The notes beneath the pieces are model-generated. The model did no database searches, was not told the origin of the DNA, and saw only the letters and a program-made list of their open reading frames with translations. Position numbers and translations under genes: made by a program. A DNA stretch of 64,000 nucleotides, from NCBI GenBank assembly GCA_013399015.1, contig VWZX01009086.1, positions 124,001-188,000 on the forward strand, given 5' to 3'. This document shows positions 25,441 to 36,195 of the stretch, piece by piece. The DNA is from Galbula dea (Eukaryota > Chordata > Aves > Piciformes > Galbulidae). Every line of letters starts with the position of its first letter. The stretch's first letter is position 1.

Positions 25441-25549
25441 ACCATAGATGTGGTAGTTAAGGACGTGGTTTAGTGGTGGTGCTAGGTTGATGGTTGGACT
25501 TGATGATCTTAGAGGTCTCTTCCAACCTTCATGGCTCTGTGGTTTTGTG
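25441..25549 (+). mobile_element. CR1 3' tail fragment, type B
   Basis: A 5'-truncated tail of about 110 bases ending GGTTGATGGTTGGACTTGAT, then TCTCTTCCAACC and a degenerate CTCTGTGGTTTTGTG end. A second CR1 begins about 25 bases downstream. Confidence 0.93.
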
Positions 25550-25573
25550 TATGCAATAGGTAGGTATCACAAA

Positions 25574-26098
25574 GTCTTGTTCAACATCTCTGTCAGAGAC
25601 ATGGCCAGTGGCATCGAGTGCTCCCTCAGCAAGTTTGCTGACAACACCAAGCGGTGTGGTACAGTTGATACGCTGGAGGGGAGGGATGCCATCCAGAGGG
25701 ACCTGGACAGGTTGGAGAGGTGGGCCCATGCCAACCTCAGGAACTTCAACAAGAACAAGTGCAAGGTCCTACATATGGGTCGGGGCAATCCCAAGCACCA
25801 GTACAGGCTGGGTGAAGATTGGCTTGAGAGCAGNTAGAACCAGGGGAAATGGGTGTAAGCTAGAGGAGGGCAGATTTAGGTTGGATATTAGGAAGAAGTT
25901 CTTCACTGTTAGGGTGGTTAGACAGTGGAACAGGTTGCCCAGAGAGGTTGTGGAAGCCTCATCCCTGGAAGCTTTTAAGACAAGGCTTGCTGGGGCCCTG
26001 GGCAACCTGATCTAGTAGATGGTGTCCCTGGCAGGCAGGGGGGTTGGAACTAGATGATCTTTAAGGTCCCTTTCAACTCTGGCTATTCTATGATTCTT
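25574..26098 (+). mobile_element. CR1 LINE fragment, tail type E, with a collapsed gap
   Basis: It enters in the reverse-transcriptase region (LFNISV, then GIECSLSKFADNTK at about 25615-25650; the second catalytic Asp of FADD is Asn here). It reaches GEDWLES and then, after a single N at 25834, resumes in the RGNG...EEGRFRLDIRKKFF part and ends with the type E tail (GAACTAGATGATCTTTAAGG, ATTCTATGATTCTT). Judged against 20483-21312, about 420 bases are missing at the N. Confidence 0.94.
25834..25834. other. Single N marking an assembly join
   Basis: One undetermined base sits exactly where about 420 bases of CR1 sequence are absent, so it marks a contig join and not one ambiguous base. Frames read across it are artefacts. 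Confidence 0.85.
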
Positions 26099-26500
26099 CC
26101 CAGGTATGTGGCAAATCGCATCTAGTTTATGCAGAAGATGTTATTATCCTCATGTTTCTTCTCTTAAACAAAATAAAACAGGACAAACTCTACATTTTTG
26201 GTTCTCATTCTGGCAACAAGAAATTAAAAATACAAAGAAAACAAAAGGACCAAACCCCTTTCTGAGATGATGAAAACTAAAAAGGGAGCCATAGGCTGCA
26301 ACATAACAGTTAAGCTACATACATTTAGACAGGAGACATTTGTTACTAAGATAGTTTTCATAGCATAGGTATTTCTATGCTCATATGTATTTAAGTACTT
26401 GTATTCATATCACTAATTATTTGGGGGCAAAAGGAAGAGGCAAAAGTCAGCATATATTATGATAAGGGCTACAGACTGTTTTCCCTTCAAAACTTGAATA
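26099..26500. other. Unique AT-rich spacer, nothing recognised
   Basis: About 400 bases between two plus-strand CR1 copies. No gene, RNA or repeat is supported. Confidence 0.55.
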
Positions 26501-27225
26501 ACAACCCCATGCAACACTCTAGGCTTGGGGCAGAGTGGCTGGAAAGCTTCTTGGCAGAGAAGGACCTGGGGGTGTTGGTTGACAGAGGCTGAAGATGAGC
26601 CAGCAGTGTGCCCAGGTGGCCAAGAAAGCCAACAGCATCCTGGCTTGGATCAAAAATGTTGTGGCCAGCAGAAGCAGGGAAGTGATTGTCCTCCTGTACT
26701 CAGCACTGGTGAGGCCACACCTTGAATACTGGGTTCAGTTTTGGGCCCCTCAGGACAAGAGAGAGGTATTGGAGCATGTCCAGAGAAGAACAGCAAAGCT
26801 GGTGAAGGGTCTAGAGAACAAGACTTATGAGAGGCAGCCGAGGGAACTGGGGTTGGTTAGTTTGAGGAAGAGGAGGCTCAGGGCAGACCTTATCTCTCTC
26901 TACAACTACCTGAAAGACAGTTGTAGCCAGATGGGGATTGATCTCTTCTCCCAGGTTACCAGTGACAGGCCAAGAGGCAATGGCCTCAAGTTGCACCAGG
27001 GGAGGTTTAGATTGGATATCAGGAAAAATTTCTTCCCAGCAACAGTTGCTAGGCATTGACCCAGGCTGCCCAGGGCAGGGGTGGAGTCACCATCCCTGCA
27101 GGGGTTCAAAAAACCTGGATGTGGTAGTAAAAGACATGGTTTAGTGGCATGATGGTGACAGGTTGATGGTTGGACTTGCTGATCTTAGAGGTCTCTTCCA
27201 ACTTAATGATTCTGTGGTTCTGTGG
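26501..27225 (+). mobile_element. CR1 LINE fragment, tail type B
   Basis: It starts at ACAACCCCATGCAA, the same element position as the copy at 14873. A 154-codon frame (26595-27059) covers the ORF2 end with AQVAKKANSILAWIKN and RPHLEYWVQFWAPQ landmarks; a shift near 26590 and a stop near 27057 break it. The tail is type B (GGTTGATGGTTGGACTTGCT), ending in TTCTGTGGTTCTGTGG. Confidence 0.95.
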
Positions 27226-27271
27226 TTGGAAACAGGATTTTTCCATGGCCTTGCTGAGGAACAGCTGCTAG
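27226..27271 (+). repeat. Segment downstream of a CR1 tail, shared with 35639-35683
   Basis: The 43 bases from 27228 match 35641-35683 at 36 of 43 positions without gaps; the first 21 are identical, beginning GGAAACAGGATTTTTCC. In both places the segment begins a few bases after the end of a type B CR1 tail. See the finding for two explanations. Confidence 0.75.
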
Positions 27272-28285
27272 GTGCATGAGGCAGCACTATAGCAGTAGAT
27301 GCACTCTATACCTCTCTATCCAGCCCATAAAAGTAGCTTGTCACTACCTAGTCATTTGTGGAGTGAAGCCACTCTCAGCCATGAAGAATGCAACAAAGTT
27401 GCCTGTGCTAACAGAATTCTCTTGCTGTTCCCTGGTTTCCTTCATAAACACACAGAGCCTTGCCCTGCCCCACGCAGCAGCAGCCACCTTTGAGCCAGAG
27501 CAGCAGTCACTTCCAGTTAGCCTTGATGTCGGTTCCCACCATGGCCAAATGCTGCCAACCACTGTCAAATGAAGAGCAGATCTGCCAAGGGTTTGTCCTT
27601 TCCAGAGCAGAGGTATCCAGTCCGTTCTAAGATGAAATGGTTGAAGTTTCACAGAGTTCTCTTGTCGTGTGTCAGATTAATTAACTCTGCTCTGATTAAT
27701 TAAAACTAGAAGTTTCTTTTACTCCACCATCTAAAATACCAAATTCCACTGATTTCCTGCAGAGATACACAGGCACAACAATTCCCTCTGCTGTCTGTCA
27801 TTAGGCTTCACACAGATACTCTGCCATATTCCATAATCCCACTAGAATTTCACTGATGTGGATCAGCTGAGATCAGCATCAGGCCTTTTGGGATAAGAGA
27901 ATTCTTCCCCAAGGTCATATTTACTTTACTTAAGACTAAAAAAAGAAAAGCATTGCTGAACACTTCCAATGTACCATCCTTTCTCATTGAAAATAAAAGA
28001 ATTTAAAAAAAATAATGACAGTCTGCTCTCATGTGATATTTTTTGTGGTTAGCTGGAAGAATGAGAACAGTATCCAGCAAAATATTGTTAACTGATGTTC
28101 AGGTTTACATGTAGGTATGACCTTCTTTAGCCAATGCTGCTTAAGAACTAGACAGTTCTGGAAGAAAACACAATCTTTCCTCAAAAAAAGAAAAACCCCA
28201 AAGAAAAAGGAGGCAGCTTTCATTAAAAATTGAGAAAGTAATTGAAATGACATCAAGATCAGTTGAAGGTGTTCCTCATTCCCAT
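27272..28285. other. Unique sequence, no gene seen
   Basis: Frames reach 102 codons with no recognisable domain. AATTAATTA-type words recur at 27676-27705 (GATTAATTAA twice). Nothing else is recognised. Confidence 0.5.
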
Positions 28286-28665
28286 GTTTCAGCCTGGAGA
28301 AGAGGAGACTGACAAAAGACCTCACTGCAGTTCATAAATTCCTCATCAGAGATGAAAGAGGAGCAGGAGCTGATCTGCTCTCTCTGGTGACCAGAGACAG
28401 GACCTGAAGGAGTGGCATGAGGCTGTGCCAGGGGAGGGTCAGGTTAGATCTTAGGAAAAGGTTCTTCAGCCAGAGAGTGGTGGAGCACTGGAACAGGCTC
28501 CTCAGGGATGCAGTCAAGGCATCAACTCTTGTGGTATTCAAGAAGCATTTGGACAATGTTCTTGGACACATGGGGTGACTTTGGGGTTGTCCTGTGCATA
28601 GACAGGAGCTGGACTTGATGATTCTGTTGGGTCCCTTCCAGCTGAGGAGATTCTCTGACTCTAGG
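28286..28665 (+). mobile_element. CR1 LINE fragment, tail type D
   Basis: It starts at GTTTCAGCCTGGAGAAGAGG (the FSLEKRRL-type region), is broken by several frame changes, and ends in a type D tail (CAGGAGCTGGACTTGATGAT, TCTGTTGGGTCCCTTCCAGC). Close in type to 3071-3590 and 6275-7062. Confidence 0.93.
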
Positions 28666-30938
28666 TTATTTCTATGCATGTGTTTACCAGCTCTGGTACA
28701 AACCAGCAGATCCTCTAGAGCAGAGCAAGAACTGCTGTATCTGTCTCCTGGGGTTTCATCAGCTGAAACTGATAGGAAGGCTGGGGAAGGGACTGAGAAG
28801 GAGGCATGTGATAGAAGATGATTGTCAAGAGTAGGCTGGTGGGTGACAGAAGTTGTTTCATGAAGAAAGCAATACGAGTGCTTGCAGAGGCTTTCTTTTC
28901 ACTTTGGTGAACATCTTTTATTACTGTTAAACATATCAAGATCAGTACTAGCTGAAAACTTTTTTGGTGTTTTAGAAGCCAGTTAGCATTAATGAATAAC
29001 CATATGACTTCTGGTGCATGTCAGTGTTGGAAATTAAGTGTCCGTCTTCAGGGTGCTCAGGCAGCAGGGTGGTAAGGACAACACAAGGACTCAGAATGAG
29101 CAGAAACTCTTAAGACATATTGAAATAAAGCCACGTGTGAGGGGGGTTCAGCAGGCTGGGTGGAAGAGTGATGCAGCTTCTGTGGATGAACAGAAGGTTT
29201 GTTTAGCCAGAAAGCTTGGCCAATAGATCTTCTCTTTCAGGTGTAGTTTGCAGCCATAGCATCTTCTAATTAATCTATGAAACTACAGGTTACATGACAG
29301 AGCCAATGAGCCTTACAGGCAACCCTACTGGACCTTTCCCAGTTGGCCTCCACTTAGGTTAATATGAATATTCTGCACAGAGAGCTTGCAGCTGGGGTGC
29401 AAGAAGTTAGGCAGATGTTCTGCTATCCCCTCATCCCAGTATAACCAGTTGGACTCAAAAAGAACTTGATTTAGCTCCACCCCTTGGTTTAGCTCCACCC
29501 TTTGATTTTGATTTTTTCTTTTGATTTGATTTTTTTTGATCTCTTAGATTTGGAGACATGCAGAACATAAATTTTCTTAGTAGTTCCCACCACTGCTGTA
29601 GCAAAAATGCATCTGCAGCTGAAAAACCTCCTTTGAATCACAATAAGAGGATTTTTCTTCTCCCTTGTGATAAGAGAGTCATTATTTTCTATCCTTTCCT
29701 GGTGACCAAGCCTTCCTTGTGCCATCAGGCCATTCTTTCTGTGTTTTGTATTTCTCATCAATATGAGGTCTAGTGTAATTAATTCTTCACTGAAGACTGA
29801 GTTTCTCATGCTTATCTGACTCTGGGCTTTACAAAACACAAAATATCGTTGTGCTCACAATCATATCTAGAACACTAACAGCACTGAGGAACACAAACCA
29901 AAGCAGCCATCAGCAATCCACCACATTTTCAAAGCAAGTGCTTAGGGAGAGAGATCTCTCTTGTTTTCTTACCATTCCCTCAAGTGAATCTTGGATTTCA
30001 CACACCAGCTGTGAATTGCTGGCAGGTTGGGTTCATCTGGCACAGCATGTGACCCAAAAGATCATCAATGGCCATTCCTCAGATCCTCAGGAAATCTTCC
30101 ACTTTTACCTCTGTTTTTCTTGAAGCATCAAGATCAAGGCAATGGGAAAGGCAACAGGCAGAGCTGAATTGAACATTGACTAGTCCTAGGCACATTTGGG
30201 TCCTCTCACCCTGCCCTGGGCAGGTCTGGTCTCAGTGGAGGTAGGTGCTGATGGATGTCTGAGAAGGGAGTTTAATCTATATCGAGTTCATTCTCTTCAG
30301 AAGGACAACTTTCAGGAGCACAAGGAAAGAATCATTCTTAAATCAATGTCTAAGTAGATCCCTCTCCAGAAAGTACTTACTCCTTCTTCCATATTCTAGA
30401 GACCTGTGGAACAGATGATTCAAAGGACCTGTACCTTATTTCTCCATCCTAGGCTTGTTGCTGCCACAGCATACATGTAACCTCCACCTGTGCTTTTCTG
30501 AAGCTTAGATTGCCCCTGGAGTGACTCCTGGGTGATGATGATTTGCCATCAAATAAACTTAGAATTAGAGATATTAAAAAAAGAAGAAAAAGGAAAATAA
30601 TTTAGATGAAATATTTTTCTGTATATTTTTGAGATCAAAATTTTAAACTACTCAAACTTGCTTTGCCAGAAGGCAAAAGATTCATCTTATTTGTAAATAT
30701 ATTTGTGCAAATGGGTTGCATCTGTCAAATAAGTACTTGCATAGGATAAACTTTCAGGCCCAAGAACTTAGATGTAACAGCTGTGATATTTTACTTAATC
30801 TCTATGGACATATTTCTGATCAAAGAGATGAAGTTTAGAATGTCCAGAATGGACAGAGGCAGAGCAATTCACACTACAGTCAAAACTAGTCCTACTCAGC
30901 ATTGCTAAGAAGGGAATCCCAGCAGAACAAATGCTGTA
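28666..30938. other. Unique AT-rich sequence, no gene seen
   Basis: Frames up to 116 codons on either strand, none with recognisable domains. It includes the small tandem duplication with a T-rich tail at 29467-29540. Confidence 0.5.
29467..29540. repeat. Tandem 13-bp duplication plus GATTTT-type run
   Basis: TTTAGCTCCACCC occurs at 29470-29482 and 29488-29500 (period 18), followed by TTTGATTTTGATTTTTTC and similar T-rich words to about 29540. This is consistent with slippage. Confidence 0.75.
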
Positions 30939-31172
30939 GAATCATGGAATCATACAATCATTCTGGTTGGCAAAGCCCTCAGAGATCATTGAGTCCAACA
31001 ATCCACCCAACACTCCCATGCTCACCAATGAACCCTGTTGCCAAGCACCACATCTCCATGTTTTTTGGACACTTCCAGGGATGGTGACTCCACTACCTCC
31101 ATGAGCAGCCTGGGCCAATGCCTGATAACCCTGTTGGGGAAGAAATTCTTCCTAATATCCCATCTGATACTT
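30939..31172 (-). mobile_element. CR1 LINE fragment, tail type C
   Basis: A minus-strand type C tail (TGGTTGGCAAAGCCCTCAGA on the plus strand) followed by the MVTPPLEVS-type terminal coding region. The body stops near 31172 after AAATTCTTCCTAATATCCC. Confidence 0.93.
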
Positions 31173-32840
31173 TATAGCATTATTGAAAATCTGGGAAAAA
31201 AAACCCTCCAGCAAATTCCAAACACTCCAAAGAGAAAGTCCTAAGATCTCCCAGTGCAACAAACCAGTTCCATATGAAAGCTTCACAACTCTCTTTCAAA
31301 ACCTCAACAATACAAATATCACCACTGCATCCAGACTGAGCTGCTGCCATTTGCCATAGCTCCATGGAAGTCAGTGATGATACATTGATTTCCACTAGTG
31401 AGGGTCTGACCTCCAAAATGCTGCATTCATTTACCAAAGAAATGCTTCTCCCTAGCCCCTTCCAAACTTGATTTAGCTTTTCTCCAGGGGAACAGAACTG
31501 CTGAATTAGCATCTAAGCACATGCAGCATCTGCACCCTGAGCCAGGCAGGGCATAAGTACATGAGGGTGTAAGAAATTCACCACTATGCCTCTTCTTATA
31601 GACTGAGATAAACATTGCCATAAAGGTGAAGAAAGGGCAACAAAAGCCATTCTGGAAAAGTTTTCAGCTGCCTTGGCAGTAATTGGGAAACATGTCAGGT
31701 AGTTTTCTGAGTTCAGAAACAAAAAAAATTTACTAACATTTAGGAAGAAAAAATAGCAGAAAAGAAGTTCCTTGGCTCATTCCTCAGAAAAGTTTTCCAG
31801 AGGAAAATGTCAGAGGAACAAGGATTGGAATAGTTAAACTACTTTCAAATCTCTCCTGCTGTTTCAGCAGTGGGGCTTTACTCCTACCAAAGGACTGTGT
31901 TTTTCTCTGATGCACCAAGAATGGAAGAGAATTTTTCTTCAGAAGAGTGACAAGTGACCCAGTTTTTGAGGTAGCATTCATATCACTATCCTCTGGGTTT
32001 TATGTTTAAAAAGATTATCTTGACATTAGGAAAGAAGCTTTTCTGTATTCTTCCCAAGTTAAATTTAAACTCTCTGCTTACAGGGAAAGCTGAACTGGTA
32101 AGTGAGAAGAAGAAAGGTTTCAAACAAGAGTTCCATTAAAACAAACCCTAACTTTTAAAGATACAAATTCCTGATATCTCCTTTTGGGTTCCATTTCCCA
32201 AACAAAGTACACCTTGAATGACTTGGCCATTATCTCCTATCCAAGACTCCAACCTTAGACAGAGTGAGGCTCCTTAGGTTGCAGCAGTTCTAAGTAGGAC
32301 ACTTATTCTCCCCACTGAAGAGAGCAAAACCTCAAGCACCCTGTGTGCTTGCCTGCCTCTTGTCAGAAGCATTCACTTTGTGTGCTTTAGAAGCTGAGGA
32401 TCTACCACAGTTGGATCTCATGACTGTGTCTCTATTTAAAGAAAACATTTTACTGCATTTCTCTCTTTAGCCATACCTTTGCACCTTGCTAGGACTGGAA
32501 CCTACAGCATGGTCAGGTCACAGAATACTTTTCATTTCAGGAATTATTTCTTCATCATTGTCACAGATGCAAGACTTTTATTGCTAAAGAAAGCAACCCA
32601 TGAATGTAATTTTTGCAAGAAAAACTAATTTGCCTGTCCAAGTGATGGTTAAAAGCATGCAGATACCACCTTCTTTCTTTCTTTGCTCTTTCTTGAACAA
32701 TAATGCAAATTAGATTCTTGCCTGAATTTGTCAGTGACCAGAATCTAGCTGGGGATGAGGTTTGAAGGAGATGTTTGTTACCAGGACAGAGAAACAAATT
32801 CAGGCCTATTTCAGTGGTTCTTGTTGTTCACTAATTTAAT
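31173..32840. other. Unique AT-rich sequence, no gene seen
   Basis: The longest frame is 110 codons (minus, 31180-31512), with no recognisable domain and partly adjoining the CR1. Nothing else is seen. Confidence 0.5.
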
Positions 32841-32936
32841 ACAGAATCACAGACTCATGAAGGTTGGAAGAGACCTCTAAGATCATCAAGTCCAACCAGC
32901 AGCCTATCACCACCATGCCACTAAACCATGGCCCTT
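32841..32936 (-). mobile_element. CR1 3' tail only, type B
   Basis: A 96-base tail: ACAGAATCACAGACTCATGA, then GGTTGGAAGAGACCTC and the CCACCATGCCACTAAACCAT block. It is strongly 5'-truncated. Confidence 0.93.
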
Positions 32937-34138
32937 TCATACAAGACTCTTATATTCCAAAGCTTCTTTTCTTTTATTCCTATTAGGTGCCTAAACCATT
33001 CACTCTGCTCATCATGTAGACTCTGCAGGGTTTACTTACAGTGGTTACACCCTAGAGAGGCTGACCTGAAATAGAACCCAAACATCCTGATCTAAAGCCT
33101 AAAGGAAACTCATAGCCTTTACTTCTCTACAAGAATAACTCAACCATGTGATGTTATTAGAATATTTTCATCATTTTGAAATGTAAAGAGCTGACCATGT
33201 AATTATCACTTTCCTTTCTACATAATTATAGTAATTTTGTAACATATCCAGAATGTAAACATAAAAGAAATGTAATTGTAGTTTTCTGCAACACTTAGTA
33301 AAACCTGGTTTAAAGCTAAACCCATAAAAACACTGTCATTCCTTACACTAGTGGTGCCTGGAACAGCAGAAAACTGCCCTAAAGCATTGGTGGTTTATAC
33401 AATTTATTGATTAAACAGATGACTGAAGGTAGAAGTTTCAAAGTTCAGAGAGTGTGGAACATCCCAAGTGATCTGAGAAGAGCTTTGCATGTTGTCAGTG
33501 GAACAATGGAGCACAGCTTCTGCACAGAGTGCTTCTGCTATGGATAGGCTGAATTGTCACAGCTATGAATCACCCCAAAAAAGCAGCTGTAACAAGTACT
33601 GCAAGACTTTGTCAGGTGTTCTTCAGTGAATCATAGATCTCAAAAATAAAACAGCAAACAAACCCCAAACTGTTTAACTTCTTTGAACTTTTTTTTCCCT
33701 GTCAGATTAGTATTACACAAGACAGACAGCTGAAGCTTACACATTAGTGTATGTGCTCTCAAAAGAACAAGAATTGTTCTCTTCCCCTTTAATTAGGAAT
33801 CTTTGAGAAAATATTAAGACTAAAAAACTGCAGCATTTCCTTCAGTACTTTTGCTAGATTAATTGGATTTAAAGATGAGCATTCAGTGAATTGATTCCTC
33901 CCCNNNNNNNNNNNNNNNNNNNNNNNNNNNNNNNNNNNNNNAGTAATTCCATACTATCACTCATATTTTATCTACCTTTTTGTTATATCCTCTAAAAATG
34001 CTTTCATCTCTTCAGAAGGCAGATAAATACTTGGGAAATAATATTCTAGTTCTTTCAGCTTTTCTCATCCTGAAGAAAACTGACACTTTGTTTGTGGACA
34101 AGGTAGGCTTCAGAAATACAGCATATCAAGATTACCAT
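32937..34138. other. Unique AT-rich sequence with an assembly gap
   Basis: No gene-like frame and no repeat is seen. It contains the 38-N gap at 33904-33941. Confidence 0.5.
33904..33941. other. Assembly gap (38 N)
   Basis: A run of 38 undetermined bases between unique AT-rich flanks. Unlike the gaps inside CR1 copies, its true size cannot be estimated from this window. Confidence 0.95.
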
Positions 34139-34540
34139 GGTGAAAGGTTATGAGGAGCAGCTGAGGGAATTGGGGTTGTTTAGCCTGGAGAAAAAGAGGT
34201 TCATGGGAGACCTTCTCATTCTCTACAACTCCCTGCAAGGAGGCTGGAGTGAGGTGGGGGTTGGTCTCTTCTCCCAAGCAATAGGACAAGAGGAAATGAC
34301 TTCAGGTTGCACCAGGGGAGGTTCAGATTGGATATTAGGAAGAATTTCTTCCCCAAGAGGGTTATCAGGCATTGGCCCAGGATGCCCAGGAAGGTGGTGG
34401 AGTCACCATCCCTGGAAGTGTCCAAAAAACATGGAGATGTGGTGCTTGGAGCCGTGGTTTAGTGGTGAGCATTGCAGTGTTGGGTGCATGGTTGGACTCA
34501 ATGATCTCAGAGGGCTTTGCCAACCATAATGTTTCTATGA
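34139..34540 (+). mobile_element. CR1 LINE fragment, tail type C
   Basis: It starts at GTGAAAGGTTATGAGGAGCA (YEEQLRELGLFSLEKKR region), has one frame change near 34290, and ends in the type C tail (TTGGACTCAATGATCTCAGA, GGGCTTTGCCAACC, then TTCTATGA). Confidence 0.94.
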
Positions 34541-35435
34541 CTCCAAGTGAAGAGAAACTTGCACAGAGAACTCAGATGAATTCTATGTTGTGTCCCCATA
34601 TGTAATCCACTGCCTTGTCCACCACTCAAGCTGCACCAAACAGGCAACTTCTTTACACATATTCATATTTTCAAGAATGAGTTGAGGCTCCAAAGAGGCT
34701 GGGTAGCATCAGCAGAGATGCATGGAGGCATCACATGGTGGCAGGCCAATGCACCAGAGATGCCCAACAGATCAACAGATCTATGATTTTGTGCAGAACC
34801 CCAGGGATTCCCTCCTCATTGTCTCAAGAGAAACCTCAGTTCCATGCCCAGTTGCTAAAAGCATGTAGATCTGCAGGTTAGGTTTGTCTGATCTGAGACT
34901 TGCACATGGGACAGAAATGAATGATTAAACTAAGCCAGGACAAATATTCAGTTATGGAATTTTGTTTCTTTTAATAAGCCAGGATCTATTTCCTCATAAA
35001 AAGAGCAGAAGCTTCACAGCAGTAAAAAATATATAACCCAAAATGTATTTGTCATTCATGGATCTGCTGGGAGCTTTTGCATGGTCCAGGTTAGCTCTCC
35101 AAAGCAAGCACTGAAACACTGAACACAGACTTCTTGAGAGTACTTGGCAGAGAGTTACTTCTTTCCCTTCATCTGGAGCACCTAATCAACAATTTGTAGA
35201 AAGGAGGCCATAACCTGATGGCTTTTAAAGACAAAATGTATCATTTTAGGTTTCCAACAGAATCTGAAAGCATATTAAAATGATGTTTTTGAAGAATTTC
35301 CATGGAGCTTGGAATACAGTAAGTGTAAAACCTCAAAATAAGTTAATCACCTCAAGAAAATGAGTCCATTTTCTAAACAAGGCACCTCCCTGAACTGAAG
35401 CTTAGGGAACTAAGCCTAATCAAAAACCCAAATAT
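34541..35435. other. Unique AT-rich sequence, no gene seen
   Basis: About 900 bases without gene-like frames or recognisable repeats, up to the 6-bp target duplication of the next LTR. Confidence 0.55.
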
Positions 35436-35518
35436 CTCAGTTGTGCTGGTTTTGATTGGGGTAGAGTTAATATTTTCCATAGTAGCTAGTATGGGACTGC
35501 CTTTTGGGTTTGTGCTAG

Positions 35519-35638
35519 AAGCACCATCCCTAGAGGTGTTCAAAAAAAAGAATAAATGTGGTACTTAGTGATGTGGTTTAGTTGGACTTGATGATCTTAG
35601 AGGTCTCTTGCAATCTTGATGAGCCTGTGATTCTGTGG
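35519..35638 (+). mobile_element. CR1 3' tail nested in the LTR, type B
   Basis: It starts at AGCACCATCCCTAGAGG, within the LTR sequence (left LTR text ends GTTTGTGCTAGA), and ends TTCTGTGG near 35638 with a type B tail. The LTR text resumes by about 35680 (CTTCCTGCTTCTC). Nesting means that this CR1 inserted after the retrovirus. Confidence 0.9.
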
Positions 35639-35683
35639 TGGGAAACAGGATTTTTCCATGGGCATGCCAAGGGACTGCTGCTT
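35639..35683 (+). repeat. Segment downstream of a CR1 tail, shared with 27226-27271
   Basis: This is the partner of 27226-27271, lying between the nested CR1 tail and the resuming LTR. It does not clearly match the part of the LTR that I would expect here, so it may have arrived with the CR1. Confidence 0.65.
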
Positions 35684-36128
35684 CCTGCTTCTCATAGCAC
35701 CCCACTGGCTGGGGAAGCACAGCGAGTTGAGAGGGGACACAGCTGGGACAGCTGGCCCCAACTGACCCCAGGGATGCTGCAGAACATAGGCTGTCTTAGC
35801 ATATGAAACTAGGAGAAGAAGAAGGAAGGTGAGGATGGTTGGAGTAATGGCATTTGTCTTCCCTTGTAACCATCACACATGATGGAGCCCTGCTGCCCTG
35901 GAGATGTGGCTGAACACCTGCCTGCTGCTGGGAAGGAGTGAATGATTTCCTTGGTTGGCTTTGCTTGCATGCATGGCTTCTGCTTTCCCTAGTAAACTGC
36001 TTTTATCTCAGCTGATGAGTTTGCTGACTTTTTCTCTTTTAATTCTCTCCTCCATCCCACTGGGGAGGAGTGAGGGAGCAGCTGCTTGGGGTTTAGCTGC
36101 TATCTGGGGTTAAAACAGAACACTCAGT

Positions 36129-36195
36129 GAGAGATGATTGTGATGGGAATGACAGATCTCTGAGGTCCCTCATGCCACCTTATGTGATTCTTGGC
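36129..36195 (+). mobile_element. Probable old CR1 tail remnant
   Basis: GATGATTGTGATGGGAATGA, then CAGATCTCTGAGGTCCCTC and TTATGTGATTCTTG: the order and spacing of a CR1 3' end but with many changes. It abuts the LTR duplication, so the retrovirus may have landed in or beside an older CR1. Confidence 0.5.

Larger units (their letters stand above)
35442..36122 (+). mobile_element. Solo LTR of an avian endogenous retrovirus (6-bp duplication)
   Basis: It begins TGTGCTGG and ends AGAACA, and is flanked by a perfect 6-bp duplication CTCAGT (35436-35441 and 36123-36128). The body matches, as I remember it, a widespread avian ERV LTR: a GGGGTAGAGTTAATATT start, a GGGACACAGCTGGGACAGCT block near 35735, a TGATGGAGCCCTGC block near 35881 and a CATCCCACTGGGGAGGAGTG end near 36055. 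The TATA position reads ATATGAAA (35801) and the poly-A signal position reads AGTAAA (35991), so both look degraded. A 6-bp duplication favours a class II (ERVK-like) origin, but the class is inferred. No internal retroviral sequence is next to it, so it is a solo LTR. A CR1 piece lies in its U3 part. Confidence 0.88.

Noticed and set aside
25487..26015. Frames of 116 and 135 codons reading through the N at 25834
   Set aside because: They are CR1 reverse-transcriptase and terminal segments joined artificially at an assembly break.
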